Source of the DNA: Puccinia triticina
Taxonomy: Eukaryota > Basidiomycota > Pucciniomycetes > Pucciniales > Pucciniaceae
Direction: 5' to 3'
Assembly: GCF_026914185.1 (NCBI RefSeq)
Contig: NC_070565.1
Location: 7,192,001-7,256,000 of the forward strand
Length of the DNA stretch: 64,000 bases
The translations under genes and the position numbers were made by a program. This document shows, one piece after another, positions 13,396 to 25,400 of this stretch; within the stretch, counting starts at the first letter, position 1, and each line of letters opens with the position of its first letter. The notes below the pieces were generated by a model. The model made no database searches and was not told the DNA's origin. It saw nothing but the letters and a program-made list of their open reading frames with translations.

Positions 13396-14759
13396 TGTGA
13401 TTGATACAATTCCATGTCTACTCTGATGTTCAGCCAAGGATCAGGGTGTACACCAGTTTGCAGCGGATCCACCATGTTTGTGACCACCCTAAAGTTTGGC
13501 CAAACATCACGGTGGAAATGTCACACAAGTGACAGGGAAGTGATGCCCCTTAACAGCCCTTGAAAGCAAATTCACCAGGCTGTGTTACCCCAGCACTTGT
13601 CCCCAGTGACAAGCATACTGAGAACAGTGCCCACCAAGCCCCGGGCTAACCTGGACTAATAAAAATTTGGTAGCAGATGTAGCACCTGTGTGAGCATGGC
13701 ACAAAGGGGCTGGTGAGAGAGCAAGGACTCAAGAGAAAATGTTACTTGTCCTTGCCCCAGGGCCCACAGCCACAAGCTTCCACCATCATACTTCACCAAT
13801 CAACCTGGCTCAATCCAGGCAGAATTCCCCATTTAGAAAGCCTCAAAAACCTGGGAGGTCTTGAGATGCCATTAAAGAGACATCATTAAATATATATTGG
13901 GCTCTATGAGGTTCAATTCAACCTCCCTGAAATTCTGATATTTGCACCAGTCCAAATTGCAGTCTACTGCAGCACTTATCTGGCTATACTTTGAGATCTT
14001 ACCTTGTGGGATCCGGCAGAAGAATGAAGGTTTTCCCATCTGCAATTTGTGACAGTAGCCCATGACACAAGCCCAGAGCCTACTAAGCCTTCAAATACAA
14101 TTCAAGTTGATTTGCACTGGAGTTGTGAATTGTCCAAGGTGAAAATTTGTTTTTTCACCATATTTAGTTGTAGATGAGATCGGCTTTAGTTGAACATCAC
14201 ATCAATGTGGATTTAAGCTTGAATTACACATGCTCCAACAGTTGACATCAGTCTGGGTTAATCAAGAATCATACAATCTGGCACTCTCCAGAGAGTGCCC
14301 CACTTTCTCCCCTGGTGAAAAAAGCTGCATATCACCAAAAATGTGCATCAAAACAAAGATGGATTTAATCTCTTTGAATAGTCACCTGATTGAAATTTGA
14401 GTTGTCTTTTTATACACCAGGGGAGTTTGTTTGGCACTTGTGTGTGAGTTTCATTGTTTATAAGATCTCTGATAGATGCTTTTTTGTCACCAAGTTTATG
14501 TATGGTGAAATTTAACCCAATATGAACTGGAATCATACCACATTTATTCCACAATGTATGTGGGGCACCAAAGGGCCTGCCTCCCAAAGGGAGGGAATTG
14601 CATCTAAAGTTGGCTTACAAGTGGGAGAGCTACCAGCCAAATGGCTGGGAGGTGATCTCACCCCCTACTTTCTCCACTAATCCTTCCAAAAACATCCTGT
14701 TGTTGGCACCATTGAAGCACAAGATATCAAGCACACTGAATCCAGCTTGAAATTCCTAA

Positions 14760-15106
14760 GAGCATCCGCATTTGTTGTGGATTAAGGGAGGATTAGCGCA
14801 ACTAATCCTCCTTGGCAACCACATTGGGTCCAACTTACTTGGACTAAACTGCTCCCAGGAGTAGAATTTGAAGTAAGCAGGAGTAAATTTACTCCTTGCT
14901 AATCCTGGGATTAAGTGCTGCATGCAGACACTCCTCTCCCCCAAAATTATGCACCAAACACAGCTTACATACGCTGTAGGTGCATACAACATACTTACCC
15001 ATCTTTATATCCTGCACCAATGCAATTGCCAGCCCGGATTAGCACTAATCTGGCAGTAAGCAGATCTGTTACTCCTTGAGTTACACCTGCACCAATGCAG
15101 ATGCTC
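14760..15106. mobile_element. Tourist-like MITE, 347 bp
   Basis: The inverted ends are GAGCATCCGCATTTG and the complement of its partner, GAGCATCTGCATTGG. The flanking repeat is TAA (14757-14759 and 15107-15109). GAGCATC ends with a TAA duplication fit PIF/Harbinger-derived MITEs. It has no coding capacity. Confidence 0.75.
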
Positions 15107-16790
15107 TAAGTAGCTTCATTCCTTCTGAAAAAACATTCTGTAAATAAAATACACCGTAAACAATCTGACATCTTCAATCTCAGATATCCTAACACATATA
15201 TCTGGTACTTATATCAATAACCAAGTATCACACCATTCCAACAGCTAACAATTATGATGATCAGGCACTATGTATTTAAGCCTAAGACTTGGCTGCATCA
15301 AATCAAAAAACCACTGGAGGTTCCATGGACCAATGATCCAAACATTCCATTTTGGGCTGTTTTTTCCAAAAAAAAAAAATGTCAATGATGCCCAAAAAGC
15401 AAGGCTACAACTTTGTCCATTCAAAATTGTTCTGAAGGGCTTGGTTTTTGTTTAAATACCTCTTGAGCTTAAACATGGTGAAAATTTGACCATTTTCAAG
15501 TGCTCAGGCCGCGCTGGGGAGAGGTACACCATGGGTGCAGTTGGATGGCGGGTGGACGTCCGGCCCAACATTGGCCACCCCCTCTCCGCCCCTGCAGTAA
15601 AACTTTGCACGGCGGACATTGAGAGGAGTATATGTCGGGAAGGTCAGGCTGCCCCTGACGGCGGCTAGGCCGCAAATCCTACCCAGACATTGGGCTTCAA
15701 GCTGGGATTACCCAGACGTTTTCCACGGGGCCCAGGGTCATGATGAGATCCGAGCAGCACAAATTATCCAATGGGAGGGTTGATCCGGCAACCGCACCAT
15801 GCATCCGGAGATTGCTTGCTCACCAGTGTGATTGCTTATGACCACTGTGATAACAACGATCTTCATATCAGTATCCACCCTAGTCAACATCATATACAGC
15901 ATTCTCTACTTATCATGAAGAGCAAACATTGTAAAGTCCAACATTTCTTTCTCTTCTATGTATGATCCGCAAGCACGCTCGGCAGATCGTACTGATGGTC
16001 TCAGGAAACTCACTTTTTCAAGTGAGATTCTGACCTTGGGCCGACGGACAGGTCAACTAGTCCGGTGACTTGTTGGGAAGGTTGGCTCATTTCCGGGGGC
16101 AGCCAACCTGTTGACAACCTCAAGGGCAAGCCAACCATGCTGACCCACTGGGCAGATGGGTTGGCCGGACCTATCAGACAAGCCAACCATGCTGCCTTGC
16201 GGTTTGGCACAGTCGCTAACTAATTAACACAAGTCCCCCACATTGGAGGGCCCTGGTACAGCCTGGGCTGGCGCAAAGAGCGACCTCCGTCAAAGGAGGG
16301 ACTTGGGACTAATGTCCACATTTTGGCCTGAGGGTTTGAGGCCTTTTGGTGGGGGATTTGTGCCATTCCAATTTTGACCTTGTTCCCAAACAGCCCCACA
16401 CACGCCCTTTGGACCACGAGAATCCTCTGGTTCTTCCCCATCTTTTGACGCTACACTCATCCCTGAGAACCCAACCCTTCTCTTTCCATGCTCCTTCAAA
16501 CTTTTGGTTTTGAAGGTCATTCTGAGCTGTATCATGTGAATGTGTTGAAAAACAGTACAGTATTCAATTCAGAGCGTCCCGCGGGGACGCGGTGTCCCCT
16601 CGTTGTTAAGCTTGCAGACATTTGTTGTTGAGATTGATTGATTTTTTTTTTTTTCGTCTCATGTGAATCAAATGTCGCCTGTCAGAGAGGGTGTCAGCTG
16701 ACTGTCACCTGTGCAACAGTTTTTGTGCTTGCGGGCAAAGAACTTCCAAGGAATGCTCCCCCAAGATCTCTGGAGCGGAACAGCGAAGAT
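15107..16790. other. Upstream region of HIR1
   Basis: No gene is recognised between the MITE and HIR1. It contains a copy of the 76-bp foldback (16230-16305). A T-run of 14 lies at about 16641. The reading frame of HIR1 stays open upstream to 16638, but the extra residues are low in complexity and the family starts at the conserved methionine at 16791, so I place the promoter and leader here. Confidence 0.45.
16230..16305. repeat. 76-bp foldback repeat, second copy
   Basis: It starts CAAGTCCCCCA and ends GGAGGGACTTG, the same length as the copy at 441-516. The interior is diverged. Confidence 0.5.
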
Positions 16791-19700
16791 ATGCGGCTCA
16801 TCAAACCCAACTGGGTCATCCATCCAGACGATAAGGGGAATCCACAGACGATCTATTCGGCCCATGTTCATCCAGATGGGACCAGATTGGCAACCGGCAG
16901 TATTCAGAACGTCGTCAAAATATGGTCAACCGCCCCCATACTCGACCCGGCCTTAGAGGAGGCCGATGAAGAGAAAGCACCTCGCCTACTGTGCTCGATG
17001 GAGGGTCACGATGGTCAGTTCCTTCATTCTGAATCTCTCATTGGCTGAACAGAACTATATAGTATTCATCAGACGTCTACCTTGCTTTTCTCTCCAGGTG
17101 CCGTACTGTGTGTCAGATGGGCTTTTAGTGGTGCGTTTCTCGCCACTGGTAGTGATGATTCGATTATCATGGTGTGGCTTCGGTAGCTCATTCCTTCCAT
17201 TCACTTTATCGAGTTTTCAATGGAGCCACTAATCTCCCACAACAGCCCTCACAATCCTTAAGCCCATAATGACTTAAACTGTCATCCTGTCCTTAAGCTT
17301 AATGTTTGCCTGAAACTAACTTCCTTTTTCTTCTTTCCTCTGCTGCTTTCTTTAGATGCCCCGGACAGTCCAAGTCATTCGGATCAAAGAACGCAAATGT
17401 TGAAGATTGGAAGTGTTTCAAGCGTTTAGCCGGTCATACATCTGACGTTCAGGGTCTAGCCTGGTCTGAAGATGACCAATATCTTGCATCGGTCGGACTA
17501 GATAACCTGGTACTCATCTGGGATTGTCTCGACTCGTCATTTCTTCTACTGAAAAGGCTCGAACTTCATCAGGGACACGTCAATGGCGTTGTCTGGGACC
17601 CCGTTGGTCAATATCTTGCTACCCAATCCGATGATCGAACGGTCAAGATTTGGAGGACAACGGATTGGAAGCTGGAAGCTGATATCAAGGAGCCATTCGT
17701 CAATTCTCCCCATTCGTTCTTCAGACGGCTCAGCTGGTCACCAGATGGTAATCATCTCGTCACCCCGAACGCGATGAATGGGCCTGTATTTGTCAGTGCA
17801 GTGATCGACAGACGCGCATGGACTAGCAATATCTCTTTGGTCGGACACGAGAACGTAGTCGAAGTGGCTGCCTACAACCCCCTATTATTCTTGCGAGATC
17901 CGTCTAAATCCGTCGAAGGACCCAACATATCTACCGTCTTTGCCCTCGGAGCCCGCAATTCCGTCTCGATTTGGCATAACTGTAGTAGCTGTCCGATCGT
18001 AGTTCTACACGACGTCTTTGATCGTGACATCCTCGATCTCAGTTGGGCAGCTGATGGGATCACCTTGTATGCTTGCTCATCTGAGGGACGAGTAGCAGCA
18101 TTTGTAATCAACGAATTAACCACGCTTTCCACGGCTGCCCCTCCAGGAGCAAAGGCAAAATTCCTGGAGACGTATCCATTCACGAAACCTGATCGAAGTA
18201 CCCAGAAATCTCGCTCTTCATCTACACCGTTTGCCCCAAGATATGCATCGCCCATGCCGCCCATTGGGCCATACAGGCATAATCGTCCATCACCCGCTCC
18301 TTCTGCCTTGATCCCAAATCCCAGGCCATTTGATTCCCTCATCACCCAGCAAGAAATGACCATCATGCCCAACGGAAAGCGGCGAATCAAGCCGGCATTC
18401 TTGGGTACTAATGAATCTGTCATGTTTCTCAACGCCATGCCCAATGGCCATGCCTCAACCTCACAGCACCAACAGGACTCGTATCAAAATTCTCATGCTC
18501 AACTGGCTCAGCCTTCAACCTCAAGCAGCGCAACTTTGATTCCCACGCGTCACGCAGTTCCAAAGTATCTGAACGATGAAATGTTCCCGTCCATCTCAGT
18601 GTCACGCGAACCACCTGATATCGTGCATTGGAATGATGTTGGCAACTGGGGAGAACCGATAGCCTTACCTGTCAAGATAGTCAAGAGGATCCGTTACAAT
18701 ACTGTGGAATTTCAAATCGATTGTGGAAACACACAAGGAGACATGGACGGTAAGCTCGATGGTTCATTTAATCCAAGAGTGTACCAGTTTCGAAATCTCA
18801 TCACCTCCCTTGTCTTTGGGCTGCTGCGCGTGATTGCAATCAGTCGAATACTCAGAAGCGATCCTATCGTCAAATAACAGCGACCAGAAGAAACAGCTCT
18901 GGAAGGAAATATTTTCGGGCAAATCAATCACTGCAGCTTCTCTAAGCAAATCACACGTTGCTATTGGCTTCAGTGATAAATCGCTATCAGTTTATAGTTT
19001 TGTCGGTCGCAGGTAAGGTATCTCTCTGTTCTCTTCCAGTCTGTCTTCTAGATCTTCTCTCCATGAATGAATAGGAAGAAGAATGTGAAAATCATCTAAC
19101 CGTAGGTTCATTTGTTTCAAATTGAAAATCGATGGCTTAGAGTCATGCCTGTGATTCGAATGGATTCTCCCTGCTTCAAGCTACAATTCAGAGATAACCT
19201 GCTGATGTCTATCTCACTAAAAGGCACAGTGATGGTTTGGTCAGTTACCAATTGTATTTCGTTCCTGATTAGGACGGAAAAATCATTCAGTGGACTCACC
19301 TAGACTGTCCTCAATACAGGGATCTTGTCAACTTCGAAACCAGTGCCGGGCCCAGTAAATTAAAATATCTGTGTGATTCGCGAGAATCGATCTCATTCAC
19401 AGCTCTGACGCATCACGGGGCGCCGATCGTGAAGGTAAGAACAGAGAGTCTGTTCACATTCGATGGAGACCTGAAGAGTTGGACGGTCCTCTCGGGCCAC
19501 ACGATGGACGAGATGGCGGATAAGGATCGGCTAGATCACCGAGAACTCGAGTTCCCGGTCGGGTCTCCATTCTTAGTTGACTCAGCCTTGGTCCTGGCGG
19601 CCAATAAACCGGACATTTTGGGCTGTTTCGTCGATCATGTGAAGTTCTTGAGAGACCATAATCGGTTCCAGGTCGTGGATGAACTCTGTCACGAGTTGTG

Positions 19701-20068
19701 GACAGGTTCTGGTTGGATGTTCGTCACCCGTCTTTTCTTATTTGCGTTTTGGACTTGTTGTTCTGAGTATAAGTTACTTTTCTACCTCTTGTTTCCTATG
19801 TAGAAGTAATAGGAATAGCAATCACCTCTTACCGACCCCCACTTTAAACCTCTCAAGAACGGAACGAATCAAACTGCTATACCGAGTCATCGAAATCCTT
19901 GGTAAGCATTTTCTTTTCTTATCTGCTCAATCTTTTGCTTGTTTCATTCACAGAAGAAGATACACCACACTGATAAAATGACCTCATATGTGTTGTGCAG
20001 ATGAGAACCTAGAATTCCGGCCGATGTGTCAAGAATACTCGACATTACTTAAACATGATAGTACATAG
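16791..20068 (+). CDS. HIR1: HIR1/HIRA histone chaperone subunit
   Basis: This is the WD40 subunit of the HIR complex, which deposits histones H3-H4 independently of replication and silences histone genes; nuclear. Eight exons join in frame: 16791-17013, 17098-17182, 17356-18749, 18844-19012, 19141-19239, 19320-19694, 19804-19901, 20001-20068, giving 836 residues. The N-terminus MRLIKPNWVIH and the blades HPDGTRLATGS, VLCVRWAFSGAFLATGSDD, WDPVGQYLATQSDDRTVKIW and LSWSPDGNHLVTPNAM follow human HIRA order. MPNGKRRIKPAFLG matches the HIRA B domain that binds ASF1. The C-terminal Hira domain (IFSGKSITAASLSKSHVAIG to the end) is present. The start is the conserved methionine. The exon 6 donor GTTGTG is the only choice that keeps the frame, and is unusual. 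No disabling change is seen. Confidence 0.93.
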
Positions 20069-20483
20069 GATCAATAAAATTTTCGTCATCCTAACGGCTC
20101 AAAGAAACACCCACACGCTTGTTTGTGCACATATGTCGGAGCCCTTCATCCCGCTCATCTAATCCACTGGGCTTGGAAGAAAGGATAGGCTTAAAAGTCT
20201 GCTGTGTCTATTAACCCTGATTCTTGTTCAAATTTCGGCCTGCTCCCGCTTTGTTCTCTCGCTCTCGCTATCTCTGCCTTGGCTGTGTAACACCTGAGGA
20301 CTACTGTTTACCCAGTTTATCGTTTTAATGTCTATTGGTTTAGTCAGCCAATCTCATGTACCATTCGTATCACCTTGGTTGGACCCTCAGTATTGAGTAG
20401 AACTGAAGGCTGCACTTGTCCAGTAAGGCTGGATGCCATGCGAGTTGAGAATCAATGATTTGCTGTTGAGTCCGGAGCACTTA
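20069..20483. other. HIR1 3' flank
   Basis: No gene is recognised. AATAAA-like words (GGATCAATAAAATT at about 20069-20082) follow the HIR1 stop and could serve as polyadenylation signal. Confidence 0.4.
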
Positions 20484-20869
20484 GGCCCTGTTTGGCACCG
20501 ATATAATTATAGGTGATATAATTGCTGATTAATTCAATAAAAAATAGAAAAAGCAACATAAAGCCTCCAAATTTTTTTTGTGGGCAACCTACAGTGCTGG
20601 TCTCTTCAACTTTGAAATCAGATTCAACTGATTCAGCCATATTCAGCACGATAATACCATTATATCACTTTTGACCAATATGAAGTGATATAATGGTATT
20701 ATGGTGCTGAAGATGGCTGGATAAGTTGATTCTGGGTTCACAGTTGAAGAGACCAGCACTGTAGGTTGCCTACAAAAAGAATTTGGAGGCTTTATGTTGA
20801 ATTTTGTATTTTTTATTGAATTAACCGGTGATTATATCACCTATATTTATATCAGTGCCAAACAGGGCC
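20484..20869. mobile_element. Tourist-like foldback MITE, 386 bp
   Basis: The ends GGCCCTGTTTGGCAC and GTGCCAAACAGGGCC are perfect inverted repeats. The two halves are complementary nearly to the centre (GTGATATAATGGTATTAT region near 20690), so the whole element is one long hairpin. The flanking repeat is TTA (20481-20483 and 20870-20872). These are PIF/Harbinger Tourist hallmarks. It lies between HIR1 and aminotransferase copy 2. Confidence 0.85.
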
Positions 20870-21258
20870 TTACCCTAAAAGTTTAGATTTTCGTATGTAG
20901 GAAAATCTAACTTTGGAGGCTGAGAATTGATTCTGGGGGAGCCCGCAGATTTTGACAATGCCCGTTCGTCCGATCGAGGGACTCATTTGAATGACAGGCG
21001 TGGATGACCGGGAGGCTGTTTGTGTAGCTTTATTACGCTTTTCTCACTACCCAACTCATCAGAAAACGCTGGCACATTCGGATGGATGCATTCTTTGACT
21101 CTTGGGGTCCTTCGCGAAAGCAGTGAGTCGTAGGAGTCGAAGATTCAAGGGACCTTGACGCTGTCACCAAACCGGTGCACCAGAACAAACTGCGGACCAC
21201 TCATCATTCACACTTCAAGGAACAAGTGAACGAGACCATAGCCGAAGAAACTACCACA

Positions 21259-23406
21259 ATGTCGCCCGGCGGCCACCTGGCCACTGACCAAGATGACTTC
21301 TCACATGGTAGCAGCTTCACGAGCCAAGCTCTAATTGCTTTGGACAATCAGTATGGAACCCACAAGTTGAGCCCCATTCCCAATGTCTTTCCATCATTTT
21401 AAAGTTAATCGGAGCTGGTTGGCTCGCAAATATTTTCAAATTTCAACAGTTATCATCCCCTTCCTGTTGTCTTTGATCGAGCCGAAGGATGTACAGTATG
21501 GGATCCGGAAGGAAAACAGTACATAGATTGTCTCTCGGCTTCTTCGGCTGTCAACCAAGGCCACTGTGATCCAAAGATACTGAAAGCGTTAATCGAGCAA
21601 GCGGGTCGACTAACGCTCTCCTCAAGAGCCTTTCACAATTCGGCGCTAGGACCATACCTAGCAAAACTCTGCTCGACGTTTGGGTATCAAAGAGCTTTAC
21701 CTATGAACGCAGGGGTCGAAGCTGTTGAGACTGCACTCAAAATAGCTCGTAAATGGGCTTACACCAAAAGTGAGGATTCGCTAATTGTAATATGAGTTTT
21801 CACAGCTAACTCATGGGATTATTGTAACGGATATGTTATTCCATTCATTTAAATAGAGGGGGTACCGGCCGGCCAGGCCATAATCTTGAGCGTTGAGGGG
21901 AATTTTCATGGTAGGACCTTAGGTACAATGGGAATGAGGTTAGTGGTAATTCTTAGCAAAAAATAATGTTTTCACCCAATCCAAATCAGCCCAAAAGAAT
22001 TGACTGACGACATTAAATTAATATTTCTCAAACTATACTGATGAATCTAGCACTGATCCAGATTCCCGTAGTGCCTTTGGGCCATTCCTCAAAGGTATAT
22101 GTTCCAGTTGCCCAAGTAGTCCTCCAAAGAATGCTGAGGGAAGATTATTAAAATTCAAGTCAGAGAGCTTCCATATGCATCACATGAAGGTGTTGCTTCA
22201 TTGCTAATATATTCATCGAAACAGCAATGTCAACGATATTGAGCGAGCCCTCCAAGCGCATGGAAAAAGCGCTGCCGCGGTTGTACTCGAGCCTATTCAA
22301 GGTGAAGCAGGGTAAGCAATGGCAAATAACACCGACCTTGAAATTCTGTTCGAACAAACTTACGAATTTGCCTTTCCCGGTTTTATATCCCAGGGTTGTT
22401 GTTCCAGACGATGACTATCTCCCAAAAATTAAGGCTTTATGTACATTGCACAACGTGTTATTGATTTTGGATGAGGTACAGACTGGACTTGGTCGAACAG
22501 GAAAGCTGTGAGTTTCTTCTTCCCGTTTTTTAAGAATGCCTAAGACAAACTGTGCGAGACTAGAAATAAAGTGGATGCCTTGAAATCAAGCTGAATATCC
22601 ATTATTACCCGTGGCTGCCTTTAGTCTGTGTCAGCATCATTGGAATGTTCGAGCTGATATTACCACTCTAGGCAAGTCTCTATCCGGCGGATTTTATCCA
22701 GTCTCAGCGGTTTTAGCGGATGAAAATATCATGGACGTCATTAAGCCGGGAGAACATGGGTCTACATTCGGTGGGAACCCCTTAGGCTGCGCAATAGCAG
22801 TCGCGGCATTGGATGTGTTGCTTGACGAGCACTTGGCAGAGCGGGCCGAGGAAATGGGGCAGATGATGAGAAGTGGTCTTCTGGTGCGTCATGTTCATCC
22901 GAAATCTCTATCTGATAACTTCGCCTTCTAATCAGCCGAGTACAACTTCCTTCCTTCTATTTATCTATTGCTTGATTGCCCATACACAGGAATTGAAGTC
23001 GATTCGACCATCAGCAGATAGTTCAACAGGTTATATTCAAGCCGTCCGAGGAAAAGGTTTATTGAATGCCATTGTCCTTGACACGAGTTTATCCACCAAG
23101 AAAAGGGGAGCTTGGGAACTTTGTTTATTGATGAAATCACGTGGTGTTCTGGCTAAGCCATCACATTCGAATATCATCAGATTGGTACCACCATTGGTAA
23201 TCGGACCAGAGGAAGTCAAAAGGGTTGTTACGGTTATCGGCGAGTCTTTAAAAGATTTGGATCAAGTCGGTGGTCATTCTTATTTTTTTCTCATTTTCCA
23301 GAACCGCACATCATTCATGTTTGTTGGCACTTCACACGTTGATCACATAGTCGGATACAGTCCAAAGTTAACACGAACTCTGCCTGCAGTGCAGCAGGGC
23401 AGGTGA
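21259..23406 (+). CDS. Ornithine aminotransferase paralogue, copy 2, altered active site
   Basis: This is a direct duplicate of the gene at 577-2682 with the same exon lengths: 21259-21365, 21450-21769, 21857-21938, 22051-22158, 22225-22311, 22394-22507, 22625-22883, then 22990 onward. The PLP lysine in LGKSLSGG and [14 protein letters not shown] are kept. Three otherwise conserved residues are changed: Tyr67 to Ser (human Tyr85, the specificity tyrosine), His76 to Asp and Thr123 to Ala. The acceptor of the last intron reads AC instead of AG, so the final exon runs through to a TGA at 23404-23406, giving about 497 residues with a different tail. Exons 1-8 have no stop or frameshift, so it may be expressed, either with altered substrate use or early in decay. 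Confidence 0.85.
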
Positions 23407-24830
23407 AGCCTTGGCATGTAGCAAAGCAAATCCTGCAAAATGAGAGACTTGAAGTTGAAAGCAATCACGGGAATCTGAGTGTGGACATTTCTTTGGTTTG
23501 GCCCTACCAAATTGGACAAACCAAGAAAGTTGTTCCTAAATCCTTCAACCTTCACAAAATGTATGGGGGGACTGTGGGGGATTCCAACATTGTATTGCTA
23601 TCATTTGTAGAAACCTTTATAATTGTTTAGTTATCAGAGTGGAGTAGTGTTCTTTGTGCAGTCATTTGTGTAGTTGGCATCAGAGGCTACTAGCAACGGT
23701 GGGCCATTACAGTCACCTGTTAATGTAAAGTATGGAAAAATAAGTTATGATGCAGGAAATATGGTTATTGATTTTGCCAACAAAAGTTGAATATAACCTT
23801 GAGGGCTTAAAAAAGAACCTAAAACACCCATGATAACAGCCAAAACAGGCCCTCTTTGTTAATACAGCCAAAAATGTATCATAATCTATTGTAAAGTATT
23901 GAAAATTCAATGTTTTTTTGTTAAAAATAACAGTTTTTCCACAAAAATAACGGCCAATGTGTTACACAAATTGGCCCACATAATGTATTGGCCCACCATT
24001 GCCACTAGGTTATTTTTTATATATTGAGTAGACAGACTTTGTTTAGATTTTTGGGTCAAATAAGCCCGAGTTTGTGGGCAGGTTAGCTGACTGAGGTTGC
24101 CTTCAAGTGGGTGAATGCATTTCATTGGTCAGTTTCAGGCTAAAGTGACCTGAAATGAGCGGGAGACTGCCCTAGCCTGAGGCTAGCTAAGTTTAGCTGA
24201 CCTTGTCCTGAAATCAAATCTGAGGTTTGTTGACCTGGGATTAGCCCGGACTGATGTGATTGCCAGTTGGGTTAAGTTGCCCAAAATCATCAACTTGTCC
24301 CAACAAATGTGAATGCTCTTAGTAGGTTAGTGGTGGTTGTTGCTTAGGTAAGCTTCCTTGAATGGTTTGTGAAACACGCAGCGCCGCGGGGATTAAGAGT
24401 CTCTACCCCTACATAAGATTTGAGGGTAGGGGGGTGTTGTCTGGTGTGTCCAGTGTTGCTGAATCTGAAGCTGGGGCTAGGACTGTGCAATAAGGCTGCA
24501 GAACACTAAGTGAAATGGAAATGCAATGCAAACAGAAGCTGAACAATGAAATGAAACTGGATGACTGAAGAACAGGAAAACAGAGAGAGATTACAGGTTT
24601 ATATACCTGTGAGGAAAGCCTGAAACAACAGAAGGTGTAAATTGTGCTAAGCCACATACAAGATAGGACCAACTGGTCTAGACAACAATGGTATGAAGAT
24701 AAATAAATGCTATGCGCAAGGCGCAAGGGGTGTTGTATCCTGGTCAAGGGTACCAGGGCGGAAACAGGGCCTAAGTAGGTGGGACAATGGAAGTACTGGT
24801 GTAGTGGCAGGGAATAGCACGGTGGTATTC
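23407..24830. other. Spacer, no gene seen apart from one MITE
   Basis: No coding family is recognised. It contains the hAT-type MITE at 23694-24001 and, near 24310, a solitary AATGCTC(T)TA end like that of the Tourist MITE at 14760. Confidence 0.4.
23694..24001. mobile_element. hAT-type MITE, 308 bp, same ends as the hAT element
   Basis: The ends CAACGGTGGGCCATTAC and (complement) CAATGGTGGGCCAATAC match the termini of the 8.1-kb hAT element at 38401. Flanks CTACTAG (left) and CCACTAG (right) agree at six of seven bases, as expected for an old target duplication. It is non-coding. Confidence 0.65.
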
Positions 24831-25400
24831 AACACTGTGGTGATCAATTCTGGAACATGTGCCAAATTGTCCACGGAGCACAGGCAGAGCGGAGCGCAAA
24901 ACTGAAGGCAGGGGCGCGCAGAGATCAACAGCGGAACTGGACTCAAACTGAGCAGGCCAGCGCGGACTGGCCAGTGGAGGTGGTGATTGGGGGAAGCCAG
25001 GGTGGTGTGTGGGATCCTGACATCATAGGCTAGACAGGGGTGTGGAAGCTAGGGAGAGGAGTTTGACGGAGGTCAAAGGCAAGCGGCAGAGACAACAGGA
25101 GTTAGCGTGAGAGTGTAGCTTGACGGATGACTTCCGTGTGTGTATAGCGCTTGGCGGATGACGAGTGTGCGCATGTGAACGGGTTAGCAGATGGTGTGCG
25201 TGGGAGGCGGGCGTAGGATATATTTTAGTTCTCTTCCTTTTCTCTATAAAACCACGGTGGGGGAGGGAGGATTCTGCCGTGTTGCGGGGGACACAAGATG
25301 AAAACCAAAGTTCACAGCTGACAAGCCAGTGACACTTTGTGAGTGAGAGAACTATGGTTTGAATTCACTGAGGGAGAAAACTACAACAGTAATCTTGGGT

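Larger units (their letters stand above)
10216..14317 (+). mobile_element. CACTA/EnSpm-like element E3, left end missing
   Basis: The right terminus GGCACTCTCCAGAGAGTGCC...CTCCCCTGGTG is present (14280-14317). The body aligns throughout with E4: 10225-10545 matches about 27105-27415, and 13420-14317 matches about 35110-36008. The first 100 bp or so of the left end is gone, where E1 now abuts. Compared with E4 it carries two extra insertions, 10544-12033 and 12076-12235. No transposase frame is visible. Confidence 0.7.

Noticed and set aside
17872..18444. 190-residue frame on the minus strand
   Set aside because: It is antisense to the conserved third exon of HIR1.
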